NCBI GenBank assembly: GCA_018000835.1
Contig: JAGNJD010000021.1
Location: forward strand, 1 to 38,363
DNA from: Candidatus Goldiibacteriota bacterium
Lineage (GTDB): Bacteria; Oederibacteriota; PGYV01; DSYL01
Length of the DNA: 38,363 nucleotides
Direction: 5' to 3'
Shown piece after piece: positions 1 through 8,819 of this stretch. The position numbers and the translations under genes are program-made. The first letter of the stretch is position 1; the number at the start of each line of letters is the position of its first letter. The notes beneath the pieces are model-generated. The model was not told the origin of the DNA. It made no database searches and saw only the letters and a program-made list of their open reading frames with translations.

Positions 1-52
1 CCTCATACCAATATTCATGTCCATTTATCAGTTTTTTCCTAAAAAACGACAT
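1..52 (-). CDS. Start of an off-window gene, possibly a transposase (partial)
   Basis: An ATG at 52 (minus strand) opens a frame that stays open to the window edge and gives 17 residues, MSFFRKKLINGHEYWYE. It is preceded by a near-ideal Shine-Dalgarno, AAAGGAGGTGAT, at 57-68. A short basic start of the FFRKK...G.EYWY type resembles the beginning of IS1634/IS4-like transposases, which would fit a mobile-element edge. The piece is too short to be sure. It is divergent from, and only 20 bases away from, the truncated IS30 gene, so two mobile elements may abut here. Confidence 0.4.
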   Translation of the reverse strand, partial: MSFFRKKLINGHEYWYE

Positions 53-72
53 ATCTATCACCTCCTTTCGTA

Positions 73-789
73 GTGCCTAATATCTTATCATACATAAACA
101 ATAGACACAACATTAATCTTACTACCAGCGGAGAAATAGGGATAAAAGAAGAGGAGATGATATATGGAGGGAGGAGGAAGAGGAAATACAGGAAAGTAGG
201 CAAAATACGGCGAAGTAATGTATTTAAGAGCATAGAAGAAAGGCCGAAAGGAGTAAAAGGGAGGAAAGAATTCGGGCACTGGGAAATAGATGTAGTGAAA
301 GGTACAAGAAGGACGAAGGCGTGCCTGCTGACGTTAAGCGAACGAAAGACGAGGCAGGAAATAATATGCAAGATGAATTCGTGTAAAGGGGAAGAAGTAG
401 ACAAGGTGATGACAGAAATGGAGAAAAGATTAGGAAGTAATTTTAGGAAAATATTTAAGACAATAACGGCAGACAATGGATCGGAATTTTTAGACTGGGA
501 GGAATTAGAAAGGAGTAAGATAAAAGGAGGAGGGAGAAGGACAAAGATATATTATGCACATCCATATAGTTCATTTGAAAGAGGAACGAACGAGAATCAG
601 AGCCGGATGATAAGAAGGTTCATAAGCAAGGGCACGGATATAGGAAAAGTAACGAGAAAGACAGTGAGGGCAATACAAAATTGGATAAATAGTTATCCCA
701 GAGCAATATTAAACTATAAAACATCTAATAATATAACAAGTCAATTTCTTACAAAAAAAACATGTGAAATTTTGGGTGTGGTGCAATAA
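73..789 (+). CDS. IS30-family transposase, N-terminally truncated
   Basis: This is the DDE catalytic core of an IS30-family transposase, which moves its element by cut-and-paste or circle intermediates. Visible family motifs are SIEERP, FGHWEID (Asp73), ADNGSEF (Asp134), YYAHPYSSFERGTNEN (Glu174), RRFISKGTDI and the end motif YPRAILNYKTS. The three acidic residues of the DDE triad are all present. Full-length members are well over 300 residues and carry an N-terminal helix-turn-helix. This frame has 238 residues, starts at GTG 73 and lacks that DNA-binding part; a stop (TAA 40-42) closes the frame upstream. The first 25 or so residues do not look like IS30. It is therefore probably a broken copy, cut at its left end by the neighbouring element. 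It is the only convincing plus-strand gene in the window. Confidence 0.85.
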   Translation: MPNILSYINNRHNINLTTSGEIGIKEEEMIYGGRRKRKYRKVGKIRRSNVFKSIEERPKGVKGRKEFGHWEIDVVKGTRRTKACLLTLSERKTRQEIICKMNSCKGEEVDKVMTEMEKRLGSNFRKIFKTITADNGSEFLDWEELERSKIKGGGRRTKIYYAHPYSSFERGTNENQSRMIRRFISKGTDIGKVTRKTVRAIQNWINSYPRAILNYKTSNNITSQFLTKKTCEILGVVQ

Positions 790-961
790 AACTTGCAATT
801 TGCCTGCTTAATTTATTTTACACACAATACTTGACAGAATACTTATTCATTACGTTGTTTTTTATGCACGCGTTTTTATGAAATTCATTAATTATCTGAA
901 CATCAATCAGAACGGATTGATTGATAAATATATTGCATCTTTTGTTTTTTTATTTTGCACT

Positions 962-1783
962 TTACAATTGGCATTTGCCGTTGTAATTATTTATTTTTGC
1001 AGCTGCCTTGAATTCATCTGCAATGTATTTTTTCATTCCGTCATAGGCCAATCTAATATTTAAAGGCAGTTCTTTTTCTGTCTTACCATGGTCGAGCCCG
1101 TGTGAGATATGGGTAAAATATACCATATTGGCGTTAATTCTTTTTGAGATTTCAATTGCCTCCGTTAAATTAAAATGGGTTGGATGACTTTCCCTTCTTA
1201 ATGCATCAAGAACAAGAACGTTTACTCCATTTAAATAATCAAAGGATTTTTCGGGAATGGATGATGTGTCCGTCATATATACCATATTGCCTATTCTATA
1301 CGACATGACGTCCATGTTTCCATGTTTTACCAGAATGGGCAAAACAGTAATTTTTCCGGTTTTAAACTCCCTGTATGGCATGATTTCCGTCAAAATAAGT
1401 TTTGGTTTACCACCGCCTTCCTGTGTCTTTCTAAAAATATATTCAAATCTTTTTTTTACCTCTTTTAAGGTTTGTTTACTGCCAAAAACCGGAATGCTTT
1501 TTCCCTGAATCTCGTTATACCTTCTTATATCATCAAGACCGGCAATGTGGTCAGAATGGCAATGTGTAAGTAAAACTGCGTCTATTTTTCTTATCTTATA
1601 TTTTAAAGCCGCAAGACGGAATTCAGCCGGAGTATCTATTACAAGTGAAGTGCCATTTTTTTCCACGAATAGAGATGACCTGTTTCTGACATTTTTTGGA
1701 TTCTTTGAATTACAAACGCTGCATCTGCACCCTGCAATCGGAACGCCATGTGAAGTGCCCGTGCCAAGAAAAATTATTTTCAT
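962..1783 (-). CDS. PhnP-like metallo-beta-lactamase-fold hydrolase
   Basis: 273 residues of the metallo-beta-lactamase fold. The start GTGTSHGVP (7-15), the Cys cluster Cys19-x-Cys21-x2-Cys24, and the metal motif THCHSDH (73-79) followed by GLDD are the hallmarks of the PhnP group. Members include phosphoribosyl cyclic phosphodiesterase and related phosphodiesterases. A late THISHGLDHG segment supplies the last metal-binding histidine. The Cys trio is a structural zinc site in known PhnP. No other phosphonate genes are nearby, so a true C-P lyase role is unlikely and the substrate is unknown. It begins 3 bases after the uppP stop, so the two genes are almost certainly co-transcribed. A cytoplasmic phosphodiesterase role is the safest call. 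Confidence 0.85.
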   Translation of the reverse strand: MKIIFLGTGTSHGVPIAGCRCSVCNSKNPKNVRNRSSLFVEKNGTSLVIDTPAEFRLAALKYKIRKIDAVLLTHCHSDHIAGLDDIRRYNEIQGKSIPVFGSKQTLKEVKKRFEYIFRKTQEGGGKPKLILTEIMPYREFKTGKITVLPILVKHGNMDVMSYRIGNMVYMTDTSSIPEKSFDYLNGVNVLVLDALRRESHPTHFNLTEAIEISKRINANMVYFTHISHGLDHGKTEKELPLNIRLAYDGMKKYIADEFKAAAKINNYNGKCQL

Positions 1784-1786
1784 TTT

Positions 1787-2605
1787 TTATGCTCTCAAAA
1801 ATAAAACCACAATTGTCAGTCCCAGCAGTATTCTGTATATTACAAAAGGAAGGAAAGAATGTTTTTTTACAAAATTTATAAGAAATAAAATTGCAATGAA
1901 TCCTGCAACAAAAGATGAAACAAGACCGGTCATAAAAACCGCAATGTTTTCTCCACCACCTATTTTAAAAACTTCGTTAATCTTAAAAACAAATGCACCC
2001 AGTATGACGGGTATTGATAATAAAAAAGAAAATTCGGCAGATTCATCCCTTTTAAAGCCAAGAAATAAAGCCGAACTTATTGTAATGCCGGATCTGGAAA
2101 CTCCGGGAATAACTGCAATCGCCTGGAAACATCCTATTATCAGTGCGTCTTTTATCGTCATCTGATTCGTTTTCTTTGACAAATTTTTATTTTTGTCTGC
2201 AAAAAAAAGAACAAGGGCAAAAATAATTAAAACGGCAGCAATTAATATCGGGTTTCTGAATTTTTTTTCCGCATAATCATTCAAAAAATATCCTGCTAAA
2301 AAAGCCGGAATTGTTGCAGCAATAATAAAAACAGACAATTTAAAATCAGGATTATTTCTTTCCCTGGAATTAAAAAAGCCTATAAAAAAACCGGTAAAAA
2401 GGTCTGCTACTTTTTTTCTATAATATACTAAAACTGCAAGCAACGTTCCAAAATGCAAAACTACGTCAAAAGTAAGCGAATTCAATATTCCGGATTTTAA
2501 ATGTAAAATTTTCGGCACTAAAACAAGATGTGCAGAAGAACTTATGGGAAGAAATTCAGTCAGGCCCTGCATAACGCCGAGTATAAAAGAATATATTACG
2601 TCCAA
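1787..2605 (-). CDS. uppP: Undecaprenyl-diphosphatase UppP (BacA)
   Basis: Integral membrane enzyme that removes one phosphate from undecaprenyl diphosphate, recycling the lipid carrier for peptidoglycan and other envelope polymers. The two family signatures are clear: EFLPISSSAH (residues 17-26) and PGVSRSGIT in the second half. The protein is 272 residues with many hydrophobic segments, the usual size. The start is TTG at 2605, supported by an AAAGGAG ribosome-binding site 5 bases upstream; no ATG fits the conserved N-terminus MDVIYSFILGV. It has its own likely promoter at 2653-2680 and is followed directly by the PhnP-like gene. UppP commonly sits as a single gene, so the pairing with the metallohydrolase may be lineage-specific. 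Confidence 0.96.
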   Translation of the reverse strand: MDVIYSFILGVMQGLTEFLPISSSAHLVLVPKILHLKSGILNSLTFDVVLHFGTLLAVLVYYRKKVADLFTGFFIGFFNSRERNNPDFKLSVFIIAATIPAFLAGYFLNDYAEKKFRNPILIAAVLIIFALVLFFADKNKNLSKKTNQMTIKDALIIGCFQAIAVIPGVSRSGITISSALFLGFKRDESAEFSFLLSIPVILGAFVFKINEVFKIGGGENIAVFMTGLVSSFVAGFIAILFLINFVKKHSFLPFVIYRILLGLTIVVLFLRA

Positions 2606-2652
2606 CGTTTCTCCTTTCAGCCAGATAACATGAATTTATGATTTTTTTTTAT

Positions 2653-2680
2653 ATTATAACAAACGAACGTAATTTTGCAA
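2653..2680 (-). promoter_or_regulatory. Sigma70-type promoter for uppP
   Basis: On the minus strand: -35 TTGCAA (2675-2680), 16-base spacer, -10 TATAAT (2653-2658), about 50 bases upstream of the uppP start. The -10 is a perfect consensus match. It is judged by eye only. Confidence 0.55.
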
Positions 2681-2851
2681 CATTCTAAAAAATCCATAAA
2701 ACCACAATTGGAACAAATAATTTTTTAGTTTTAAACAACCTGCCCGCTTCACTCCTTTTGGTCGTTCGTAATTATATTTAACAAAATTTACAGGCGAACT
2801 ATCATTTTTTTGCATTCAGGGTGCGAAATCGGTTTCCACCATGAATGTTTA

Positions 2852-4039
2852 CTATCTTGCCAGATATTTTAACGGATCAATAGGCGTGGATTTTTTTCTT
2901 ATTTCCAGATACAATTCAGGGCCATAAAACGATTCGGTATCTCCTGCTTTTCCTATTTTTTCTTTCATATCCACATTTTGTCCGTTGCCAACGTTTATTT
3001 CCGATAGATGGCCGTATATTGAATAATAACCTCCACCATGATAAATTATTATCATTTTCCCAAAACCATCAAACCAGTCCGCATATTTCACAGTCCCTTT
3101 GAATATTGAATAAACGTCTTCTCCATAATTTGCAGCAATATGGATGCCCCTGTTATAAACGGTGGTACCAAATTGTGGATGTTTATATTTACCGAAACTG
3201 GATAAAATTTTTTTTGATTTAACCGGCCATGGAAATTTGCCCCTATATTTATTAAAAGCCTCTTCTGCACTTTTATCCTGCATGATAGTCTGGACCTCAA
3301 GTTTATCAATAAAATCAGCCAGATTTTTTGAATTTTCTTCAAGTTCATTTAATATTTTTTTTCTTTTTTCTATATTTGAACGAATGCTTTTAAGGGCTAA
3401 TCTTTTTTCCCATTTTATGTTTTTGTAATTTTCCCATTGCTTTTGCTTTTGCTTTTTTATTTCTTCAATCTCATTTTTATAATTTACCATCAATTCCTTA
3501 TCGTTTTCAAGTTGCATAAGAGTGGTTTTGTATTCTTTAATTTCCTGAAGGTTTTTTGAACTTAATATTTTTATAAATTTGTAATGATTAATAAAATCGG
3601 AAAAACTTCCAGAATTAATTAGAAGCGAAAAAGCGTCGGGAGTACCCTTCATGTATTGTACGCGCAAAATGTTTTTAACTACGTCTTTTTTTTTATTTAT
3701 GTATTCATTTGACTGTTTTATTCTTTTTTCAATGTCTTTAATATCTTCATTTAAAACTTTTAAATTGTTGTCAAATACATCCATTTCTTTTCTTACAAGG
3801 TCTATTTCCTTTTCCAGTTGTTGTAAATATTTTGCCGTTGCTTTTTCCTGTTGCTTTTCTTTTTTTATGGCATTCTTTTCTTCGTTTATTTTTTCTTTAA
3901 TTTTGTTTAATTCGCTTTTTTTATCTTCCAGATTTTTCTTATAATCTTTTACTTCTTCCTTTACGTATGCGGGAAAAAAGGCAAAAGGCAAAAAAAACAT
4001 AAAAATCAGGAAAAAGAAAAAAAAACGTTTAATACTCAC
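2852..4039 (-). CDS. EnvC-like murein hydrolase activator (coiled coil + degenerate LytM domain)
   Basis: 395 residues: a signal anchor (1-25), a long Lys/Glu-rich coiled coil (about 25-265) and a C-terminal LytM/peptidase M23 fold (about 269-395). The zinc ligands are not those of an active M23 enzyme. The usual HxGxD is Asn296-x-x-x-His300, and the usual HxH is Glu375-x-Tyr377 in GPELYLEIR; His344 of YGHL remains. This matches the EnvC pattern, where the LytM domain is catalytically dead and instead activates an amidase. The gene directly follows ftsX and overlaps it by 11 bases. That fits the known FtsEX-EnvC division pathway, in which ATP hydrolysis by FtsE drives the periplasmic coiled coil through FtsX. 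The start is GTG 4039 with GGGAG eight bases upstream. No partner amidase is visible in the window. Confidence 0.88.
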   Translation of the reverse strand: MSIKRFFFFFLIFMFFLPFAFFPAYVKEEVKDYKKNLEDKKSELNKIKEKINEEKNAIKKEKQQEKATAKYLQQLEKEIDLVRKEMDVFDNNLKVLNEDIKDIEKRIKQSNEYINKKKDVVKNILRVQYMKGTPDAFSLLINSGSFSDFINHYKFIKILSSKNLQEIKEYKTTLMQLENDKELMVNYKNEIEEIKKQKQKQWENYKNIKWEKRLALKSIRSNIEKRKKILNELEENSKNLADFIDKLEVQTIMQDKSAEEAFNKYRGKFPWPVKSKKILSSFGKYKHPQFGTTVYNRGIHIAANYGEDVYSIFKGTVKYADWFDGFGKMIIIYHGGGYYSIYGHLSEINVGNGQNVDMKEKIGKAGDTESFYGPELYLEIRKKSTPIDPLKYLAR

Positions 4040-4913
4040 CTTTTATTCTCCCACGGGAAAGCAGACTTCCTATCAAGCCAAGGGCAGCACCTGATATAAA
4101 GCAACCAATTAAAAATTTTATTGTAAAAAAATCCGGCTTAAAAAGATAAAAATCAAACAGGTTTATGCCAATTTCTTTTTGTATCTGTATTGACAGGATT
4201 TTAACGACCATATATATTACTCCCCAGCCAAGCAACCCTCCTATTATGCCATGTATTATGCCTTCCATGATAAAAGGCATCCTTATGTAACTTTCCGTTG
4301 CACCAACCATTCTAAAAACATAAATGTCATGTCGTCTTGCGTAAATTGTAAGATTAATAATGCCGGAAACTACGAGAATTGATGCAACGATAAAGATAAT
4401 CCCTGCTACGGCAGTTATAAGTTTTATTACGTTTATTATGTTTAAAAAATTGTCAACGTCTTTTCCGCCATACTGGACTTCCAGAACCCCTTCTTTGCCG
4501 CCAAAAAGTTTTGTAAATTTTTCAATGTTTTGTTTTGAATAATTTTTTAATCTTACCTTTATGGAATCGGGCAATGGATTACCTTCAAAACTATCAAGGA
4601 TCTGCTTCATCTCTGCGTCCTTCACAAATTCCTGATATGCATCCATTTTTGAAACGAAAACGACGTCGGTTATTTCCGGAAATTCTTTTATTTCCGTTAT
4701 AAGATTATCTATCTTATCTTTTGAAATGTCGTCCTCCAGGAAAACGACAATTTCAATTTTATCCCGTAATCTGTCGGTAAAATAATTTATGGTTTCATTT
4801 ATAAGATAATACCCGCCAAGAACCGTTACGGTGATAACTATGGTCCCTATGGAAACCAGACTTAAAAATCCGCTCCTTTTAAAATTTAAAAAAACTTCTT
4901 TTATGGCTCTCAT
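4029..4913 (-). CDS. ftsX: Cell division protein FtsX
   Basis: 294-residue permease-like partner of FtsE. It has the family topology: a short cytoplasmic N-terminus with RSGFLS, TM1 around 17-38, a periplasmic domain of about 120 residues containing VFLEDDIS, then three TM segments around 166-190, 215-240 and 262-287. FtsX passes the FtsE ATPase cycle to a periplasmic hydrolase activator, here probably the EnvC-like protein encoded next. The ATG at 4913 overlaps the ftsE stop as TAATG, a sign of translational coupling. Its own stop overlaps the next start by 11 bases, so ftsE-ftsX-envC form a tight operon. Confidence 0.95.
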   Translation of the reverse strand: MRAIKEVFLNFKRSGFLSLVSIGTIVITVTVLGGYYLINETINYFTDRLRDKIEIVVFLEDDISKDKIDNLITEIKEFPEITDVVFVSKMDAYQEFVKDAEMKQILDSFEGNPLPDSIKVRLKNYSKQNIEKFTKLFGGKEGVLEVQYGGKDVDNFLNIINVIKLITAVAGIIFIVASILVVSGIINLTIYARRHDIYVFRMVGATESYIRMPFIMEGIIHGIIGGLLGWGVIYMVVKILSIQIQKEIGINLFDFYLFKPDFFTIKFLIGCFISGAALGLIGSLLSRGRIKGEY

Positions 4914-5566
4914 TATTGAATCAACCTGCCTTTGTCCAGTTTCAGAACCTTGCCACCAATTTTTGAAATAATTTCCTTGTTGTGCGTTGCAATCACAACG
5001 GTTGTTCCATTTTTATTTATCTCCGTTAACATAGTTATGATCTCCCATGCAGAAAAATCGTCAAGATTCCCGGTTGGTTCATCTGCAAGTACGATGGAAG
5101 GACTGGTTATAAGAGCCCTGGCTATTGCCACTTTTTGTTTTTCACCACCGGATAAATGCCATGGATTCAATTTTTCCTTACCTGAAAGGCCGATTTTTTT
5201 TATATATTCAAGAACGATTTTTTTAATGTATTGCCTGTTGGCGTTTATTATTTCGAGAGGCAATGCAATATTGTCAAATACGCATCTGTCAAAAAGCAAT
5301 TTAAAATCCTGAAAAACAAAGCCAATGCTTCTTCTATATTGCGGGATTTTACTACCGCGTAAATGCGATATGTCCGCATTATTGACAAGTATGGTTCCCA
5401 TTGTAGGAATATCTTCTCTGTAAAGCAGATTAAGTATGGTTGATTTCCCGGCACCGGATGGCCCTGTTATAAACACGAATTCCCCGCTATTAATTTCAAA
5501 ATTTATGTCATCAAGCGCTTTGATGTCTTTTTCATAAATTTTATATACATGCTTGAATTTAATCAC
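4913..5566 (-). CDS. ftsE: Cell division ATP-binding protein FtsE
   Basis: 217-residue ABC ATPase, the standard FtsE length. Walker A GPSGAGKST at 35-43, signature LSGGEKQ at 138-144, and Walker B IVLADEPTGNLD at about 158-169 are intact, followed by the ATHNKEI switch region. It acts at the inner face of the membrane with FtsX to control septal peptidoglycan splitting. The start is GTG 5566, with GAGGT four bases upstream. The 80-base gap to the preceding gene could hold a promoter, but none stands out. Confidence 0.95.
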   Translation of the reverse strand: MIKFKHVYKIYEKDIKALDDINFEINSGEFVFITGPSGAGKSTILNLLYREDIPTMGTILVNNADISHLRGSKIPQYRRSIGFVFQDFKLLFDRCVFDNIALPLEIINANRQYIKKIVLEYIKKIGLSGKEKLNPWHLSGGEKQKVAIARALITSPSIVLADEPTGNLDDFSAWEIITMLTEINKNGTTVVIATHNKEIISKIGGKVLKLDKGRLIQ

Positions 5567-5646
5567 GTTTACCTCATTAAATATGGCACCGTTTAACGAA
5601 AAATTATTCTCTTACTTTTTTTCTATGCCTGTTTACAGGAGTATTT

Positions 5647-7053
5647 TTACAGTACTTCTTCATATCCTGTTTCAGGCGCTATGACGTTATTTATGCCTTC
5701 TTTATTTAATCTATCTATCAGTACTTCCTGTTGTTCCGGTTCACCATGCACAAGAAATATTTTTTTTAATCGTCCGTCTTTTTTTGCTTCTTTTATGAAT
5801 GAAACCAGATCTTTGCTTCCTGCGTGTCCGGAGAATTCATTAATGACGAAAACGCCTGCGTTTACCTTGTATGGTTCGCCAAAAATTTTTACCTCTTTTT
5901 CTCCATTTACCAGTTTTCTTCCAAGCGTTTCTTTTGCCTGATAACCAACTATCAAAATTGCGTTTTTGGCATCCTCTATGTTATTTTTCAAATGATGAAG
6001 AATTCTTCCTGCTTCGCACATTCCCGTTGCAGATAAAATAATGCATGGTTTATTATAATCATTTATTGCTTTCGATTCTTCAACGCTCACGGTATATTTT
6101 AAAAGTTCGAGATAAAACGGATTATTGTTATTCGTCATCATTTCAAGCATTTCAGGGTCAAAACATTCGCTATGTTTCATAAAAACTTCCGTTATGCTTT
6201 TTGCCAGCGGACTATCCACGAATACGGGCATTGCCGGTATTTTTTTATTTACGTATAATTTATTCAGAACATACAATATTTCCTGTGCCCTTTCAACCGT
6301 AAAAACGGGAATTATTACTTTCCCGCCTTTTGAATGCGTTTCGCTTATTATTAAAGAAATTTTTTCAAGGGCTGTATCTATTGGTTTATGATCTTTGCCG
6401 CCATAGGTGGATTCACAAATGAGATAATCTACGTTGTACATGATATCCGGATCAAGTATTATCGGTAGTTGTTTTCTGCCGAGGTCGCCCGTGAATCCGA
6501 TTTTTATTTCTCTTCCGTCATCAAACATTTTTAAAATGACCATGGCTGAACCAAGAATGTGACCTGCGTTTAAAAAATATGCCATAATTTCACCGTTTCC
6601 TGAAACGTTAAAATATTCCCCTATGTTTTTTGATTCAAAACATTTTAACGACTCCTGTGCCTGTTCTATCGTATACAACGGTTCAAAAAGATTTTTGCCT
6701 TGTTTTGCCCTTTTTTTATTTACGTATTCGAGGTCTTTCAACTGAACGTAAGCAGAATCCGGCAACATCAAATCACACAAATCTTTCGTTGCGTGAGTAC
6801 AAAAAACCTGCCCTTTATATCCCTGGACGATAATCGTTGGTATGTTACCACTGTGGTCAATGTGTGCATGGGACAATATAAGAGAATTTATGTCGTAAGG
6901 AGAAAAAGGGAAATTCCTGTTTCTTTCAAAACTTTCTTTTCGTTTTCCCTGTTGCATTCCGCAATCAAGCAATAATTTAAAGCCGTCTTTTTCAATTACA
7001 TGCATTGAACCGGTAACCTGTCTTGCTGCTCCGTAAAATTTTATCTTTACCAT
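5647..7053 (-). CDS. Beta-CASP metallo-beta-lactamase-fold protein (CPSF/Ysh1-like, RMMBL domain)
   Basis: 468 residues. The N-terminal metallo-beta-lactamase fold has SHAHIDHSG (61-69), NAGHILGSA (His165) and FTGDLG (Asp190). The middle beta-CASP insert carries ICESTYG and VFVDSPLA, and the C-terminal RMMBL segment has FSGHAG and LVHGEPEQ. This architecture is that of RNA-processing nucleases related to CPSF73/Ysh1 and bacterial RNase J relatives. All metal ligands seem present, so an active hydrolase is likely; the RNA target is unknown. The start is ATG 7053, with GGAGAAATT just upstream. It lies between pfkA and ftsE with gaps of 140 and 80 bases, so it may be transcribed alone or read through. 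Confidence 0.9.
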   Translation of the reverse strand: MVKIKFYGAARQVTGSMHVIEKDGFKLLLDCGMQQGKRKESFERNRNFPFSPYDINSLILSHAHIDHSGNIPTIIVQGYKGQVFCTHATKDLCDLMLPDSAYVQLKDLEYVNKKRAKQGKNLFEPLYTIEQAQESLKCFESKNIGEYFNVSGNGEIMAYFLNAGHILGSAMVILKMFDDGREIKIGFTGDLGRKQLPIILDPDIMYNVDYLICESTYGGKDHKPIDTALEKISLIISETHSKGGKVIIPVFTVERAQEILYVLNKLYVNKKIPAMPVFVDSPLAKSITEVFMKHSECFDPEMLEMMTNNNNPFYLELLKYTVSVEESKAINDYNKPCIILSATGMCEAGRILHHLKNNIEDAKNAILIVGYQAKETLGRKLVNGEKEVKIFGEPYKVNAGVFVINEFSGHAGSKDLVSFIKEAKKDGRLKKIFLVHGEPEQQEVLIDRLNKEGINNVIAPETGYEEVL

Positions 7054-7193
7054 AATTTCTCCTGAAAAATTTTATTCACCGCAGAAAGCCATCTGATTTT
7101 ATGTTCATAAACCAAAATATGACGTTATGCAAATCCGTAGTGCGATGCAGACAAACAGGCAACGCATAAATCCCGATATAAGCGACTTATTTT

Positions 7194-8168
7194 TTATATG
7201 GTAAAAATTTTATTTATATCATATAATTTTTTATCTATCTTTTTTTCTTTGCCCATTACGTCTTTTATGTTGTGTTTAACGAATTTCCCGTTTTCAAAAC
7301 CAATCATTTTGCATTCGCCTTTTTTCATGGCTAATAATGCCGATACTGCTTCATATCCGAATACAAGGCCAAGTTTTCTGCTTAATGCGGTTGGGATTCC
7401 ACCTCTTTGTATATAACCCAAAACGGTATATCTTGTTTCCATGCCCGTATAACTTTCGATTTTTTGTGCCAGATTGTTTATTTTTCCAAATCCTTCTGCT
7501 TTTACAATTATGGAACTATCCTTTCCTCTCCTTATGCCTGCTTCCAGTATTTTACATATATTTTCGGTATTTACGTCTTTTTTTAATTCGGGAACGAGTA
7601 TGACTTCTGCACCGCCCGTGAGACCTATTTCAAGTGCAAGAAATCCATGTTCCCTGCCCATAACTTCTATGATAAAAATACGTTCGTGAGATGAAGCCGT
7701 ATCCCTGATTTTATCAATTGCGTCAAGCCCTACGTTTACAGCCGTATCAAAACCAATTGTCATGTCCGTCCCGTAAACGTCGTTATCAATGGATGCCGGA
7801 ATAAAAGATACTGGTATTTTATTTTCTTTTGAAATAATGTCCGCCCCTTTTTTTGAACCATCCCCTCCAATTACTATAAGACCCTCTATCTTTTTATCTT
7901 TTAAATATTCATAGGCAATTTTTCTTTTAGATCTAACCTGAAAATCTTTTGAACGAACGGTCCGCAAAATCGTCCCGCCTCTATTTATTATGCCGCTAAC
8001 TGATTTTAACGTCATTTCAACAAATTTATTTTCAAGAAGTCCGTTAAAGCCTTCTTCCACGCCAAATATTTCCAGTCCTGAAAAAATAGCAGTTCTTGCG
8101 ACAGCCCTTATTGCCGCATTCATTCCAGGTGCGTCCCCGCCCGTTGTCATAACAGCAATGCGTTTCAT
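7194..8168 (-). CDS. pfkA: 6-phosphofructokinase
   Basis: 324 residues, the size of the bacterial ATP-PFK family. It makes fructose 1,6-bisphosphate, the committed step of glycolysis, and so can take up the sugars released by the cellulases encoded further right. TTGGDAPGMNAAIRA (8-22) is the nucleotide loop, GGDGS (101-105) carries the Gly typical of ATP rather than pyrophosphate enzymes, and SIDND (126-130) supplies the catalytic Asp128. The usual PGTIDND reads PASIDND here: Ala replaces the ATP-type Gly, and Ser replaces Thr. Pyrophosphate enzymes have Lys at the Gly position, so ATP use is still favoured. The start ATG 8168 follows a strong AGGAGG. Confidence 0.95.
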   Translation of the reverse strand: MKRIAVMTTGGDAPGMNAAIRAVARTAIFSGLEIFGVEEGFNGLLENKFVEMTLKSVSGIINRGGTILRTVRSKDFQVRSKRKIAYEYLKDKKIEGLIVIGGDGSKKGADIISKENKIPVSFIPASIDNDVYGTDMTIGFDTAVNVGLDAIDKIRDTASSHERIFIIEVMGREHGFLALEIGLTGGAEVILVPELKKDVNTENICKILEAGIRRGKDSSIIVKAEGFGKINNLAQKIESYTGMETRYTVLGYIQRGGIPTALSRKLGLVFGYEAVSALLAMKKGECKMIGFENGKFVKHNIKDVMGKEKKIDKKLYDINKIFTI

Positions 8169-8243
8169 TTTGGCCTCCTGATTATTTAAGATATTTAAGG
8201 TATTTTAATAATTATCCAAGCGTTGAAATAAGTAATGGGAATA

Positions 8244-8819
8244 TTACAAAGTGATTTTTTTATCCTTTACCATTTTCCACATTTTAACACGCAAATCTTC
8301 TTCATCATGGTTATTCCAGTAAAAAGAAGTATCAATTACCTCAAGATCTTTTATGTATCTCTTTTTTAAATATTCCAGCATCTTAATTATCCTAATGTGT
8401 TTATCTGCATTGTTTGTATAAATTTTAATGTAGGGATAATATAAAAACTCGTATTTTTTTACAACCAGTTTTTTGTTTAAACCGGCAGTATCCGTCGTGC
8501 AAAAGGAAATCATTGCTAATTTTCCGCTTTTATCAAACGTAATACGAAGCGGTTCGGAATATTTATCAATGAATAATGCAATTCCTTCCAAAAAAACGTC
8601 TGAACTGTTTAAAATTAACGAATCTTCGTCATCGTCAATGTCACCGTAAAAAAGACTGCTTTGACGTTCCCTTTTTGACGCTGACGTAAGCGTATTAAAA
8701 TTTTCTATGATACGTTCGTATTGCCAGTTACTTATCTGAGCAATTTCAATCAATTCATCTTCTAATGGTGGTATCAAATTTCTGTCTTGTATGTTTCCAC
8801 TATATTTTATGTATATCAT
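8244..8819 (-). CDS. Hypothetical protein, acidic, no signal peptide
   Basis: 191 residues that I do not recognise. There is no signal peptide or membrane segment. A short acidic stretch (DIDDDEDS) occurs near residue 60, followed by beta-strand-like hydrophobic and aromatic patches (KKYEFLYYPYIKIYT) and a basic C-terminus. Codon and base composition match the neighbours. ATG 8819 is preceded by a GGGTGA ribosome-binding site. It lies 75 bases upstream of pfkA on the same strand and may share its transcript. No function can be assigned. Confidence 0.7.
   Translation of the reverse strand: MIYIKYSGNIQDRNLIPPLEDELIEIAQISNWQYERIIENFNTLTSASKRERQSSLFYGDIDDDEDSLILNSSDVFLEGIALFIDKYSEPLRITFDKSGKLAMISFCTTDTAGLNKKLVVKKYEFLYYPYIKIYTNNADKHIRIIKMLEYLKKRYIKDLEVIDTSFYWNNHDEEDLRVKMWKMVKDKKITL

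Noticed and set aside
39-476. 145-residue minus-strand frame
   Set aside because: It is antisense to the IS30 transposase and has a Ser/Leu/Phe-rich, protein-unlike sequence.
902-921. Hairpin ATCAATC/GATTGAT between the convergent IS30 and PhnP-like genes
   Set aside because: A 7-base stem of low G+C without a U-run; too weak to call a terminator.
1545-2165. 206-residue plus-strand frame
   Set aside because: It is antisense to the PhnP-like gene and uppP, which carry clear family motifs.
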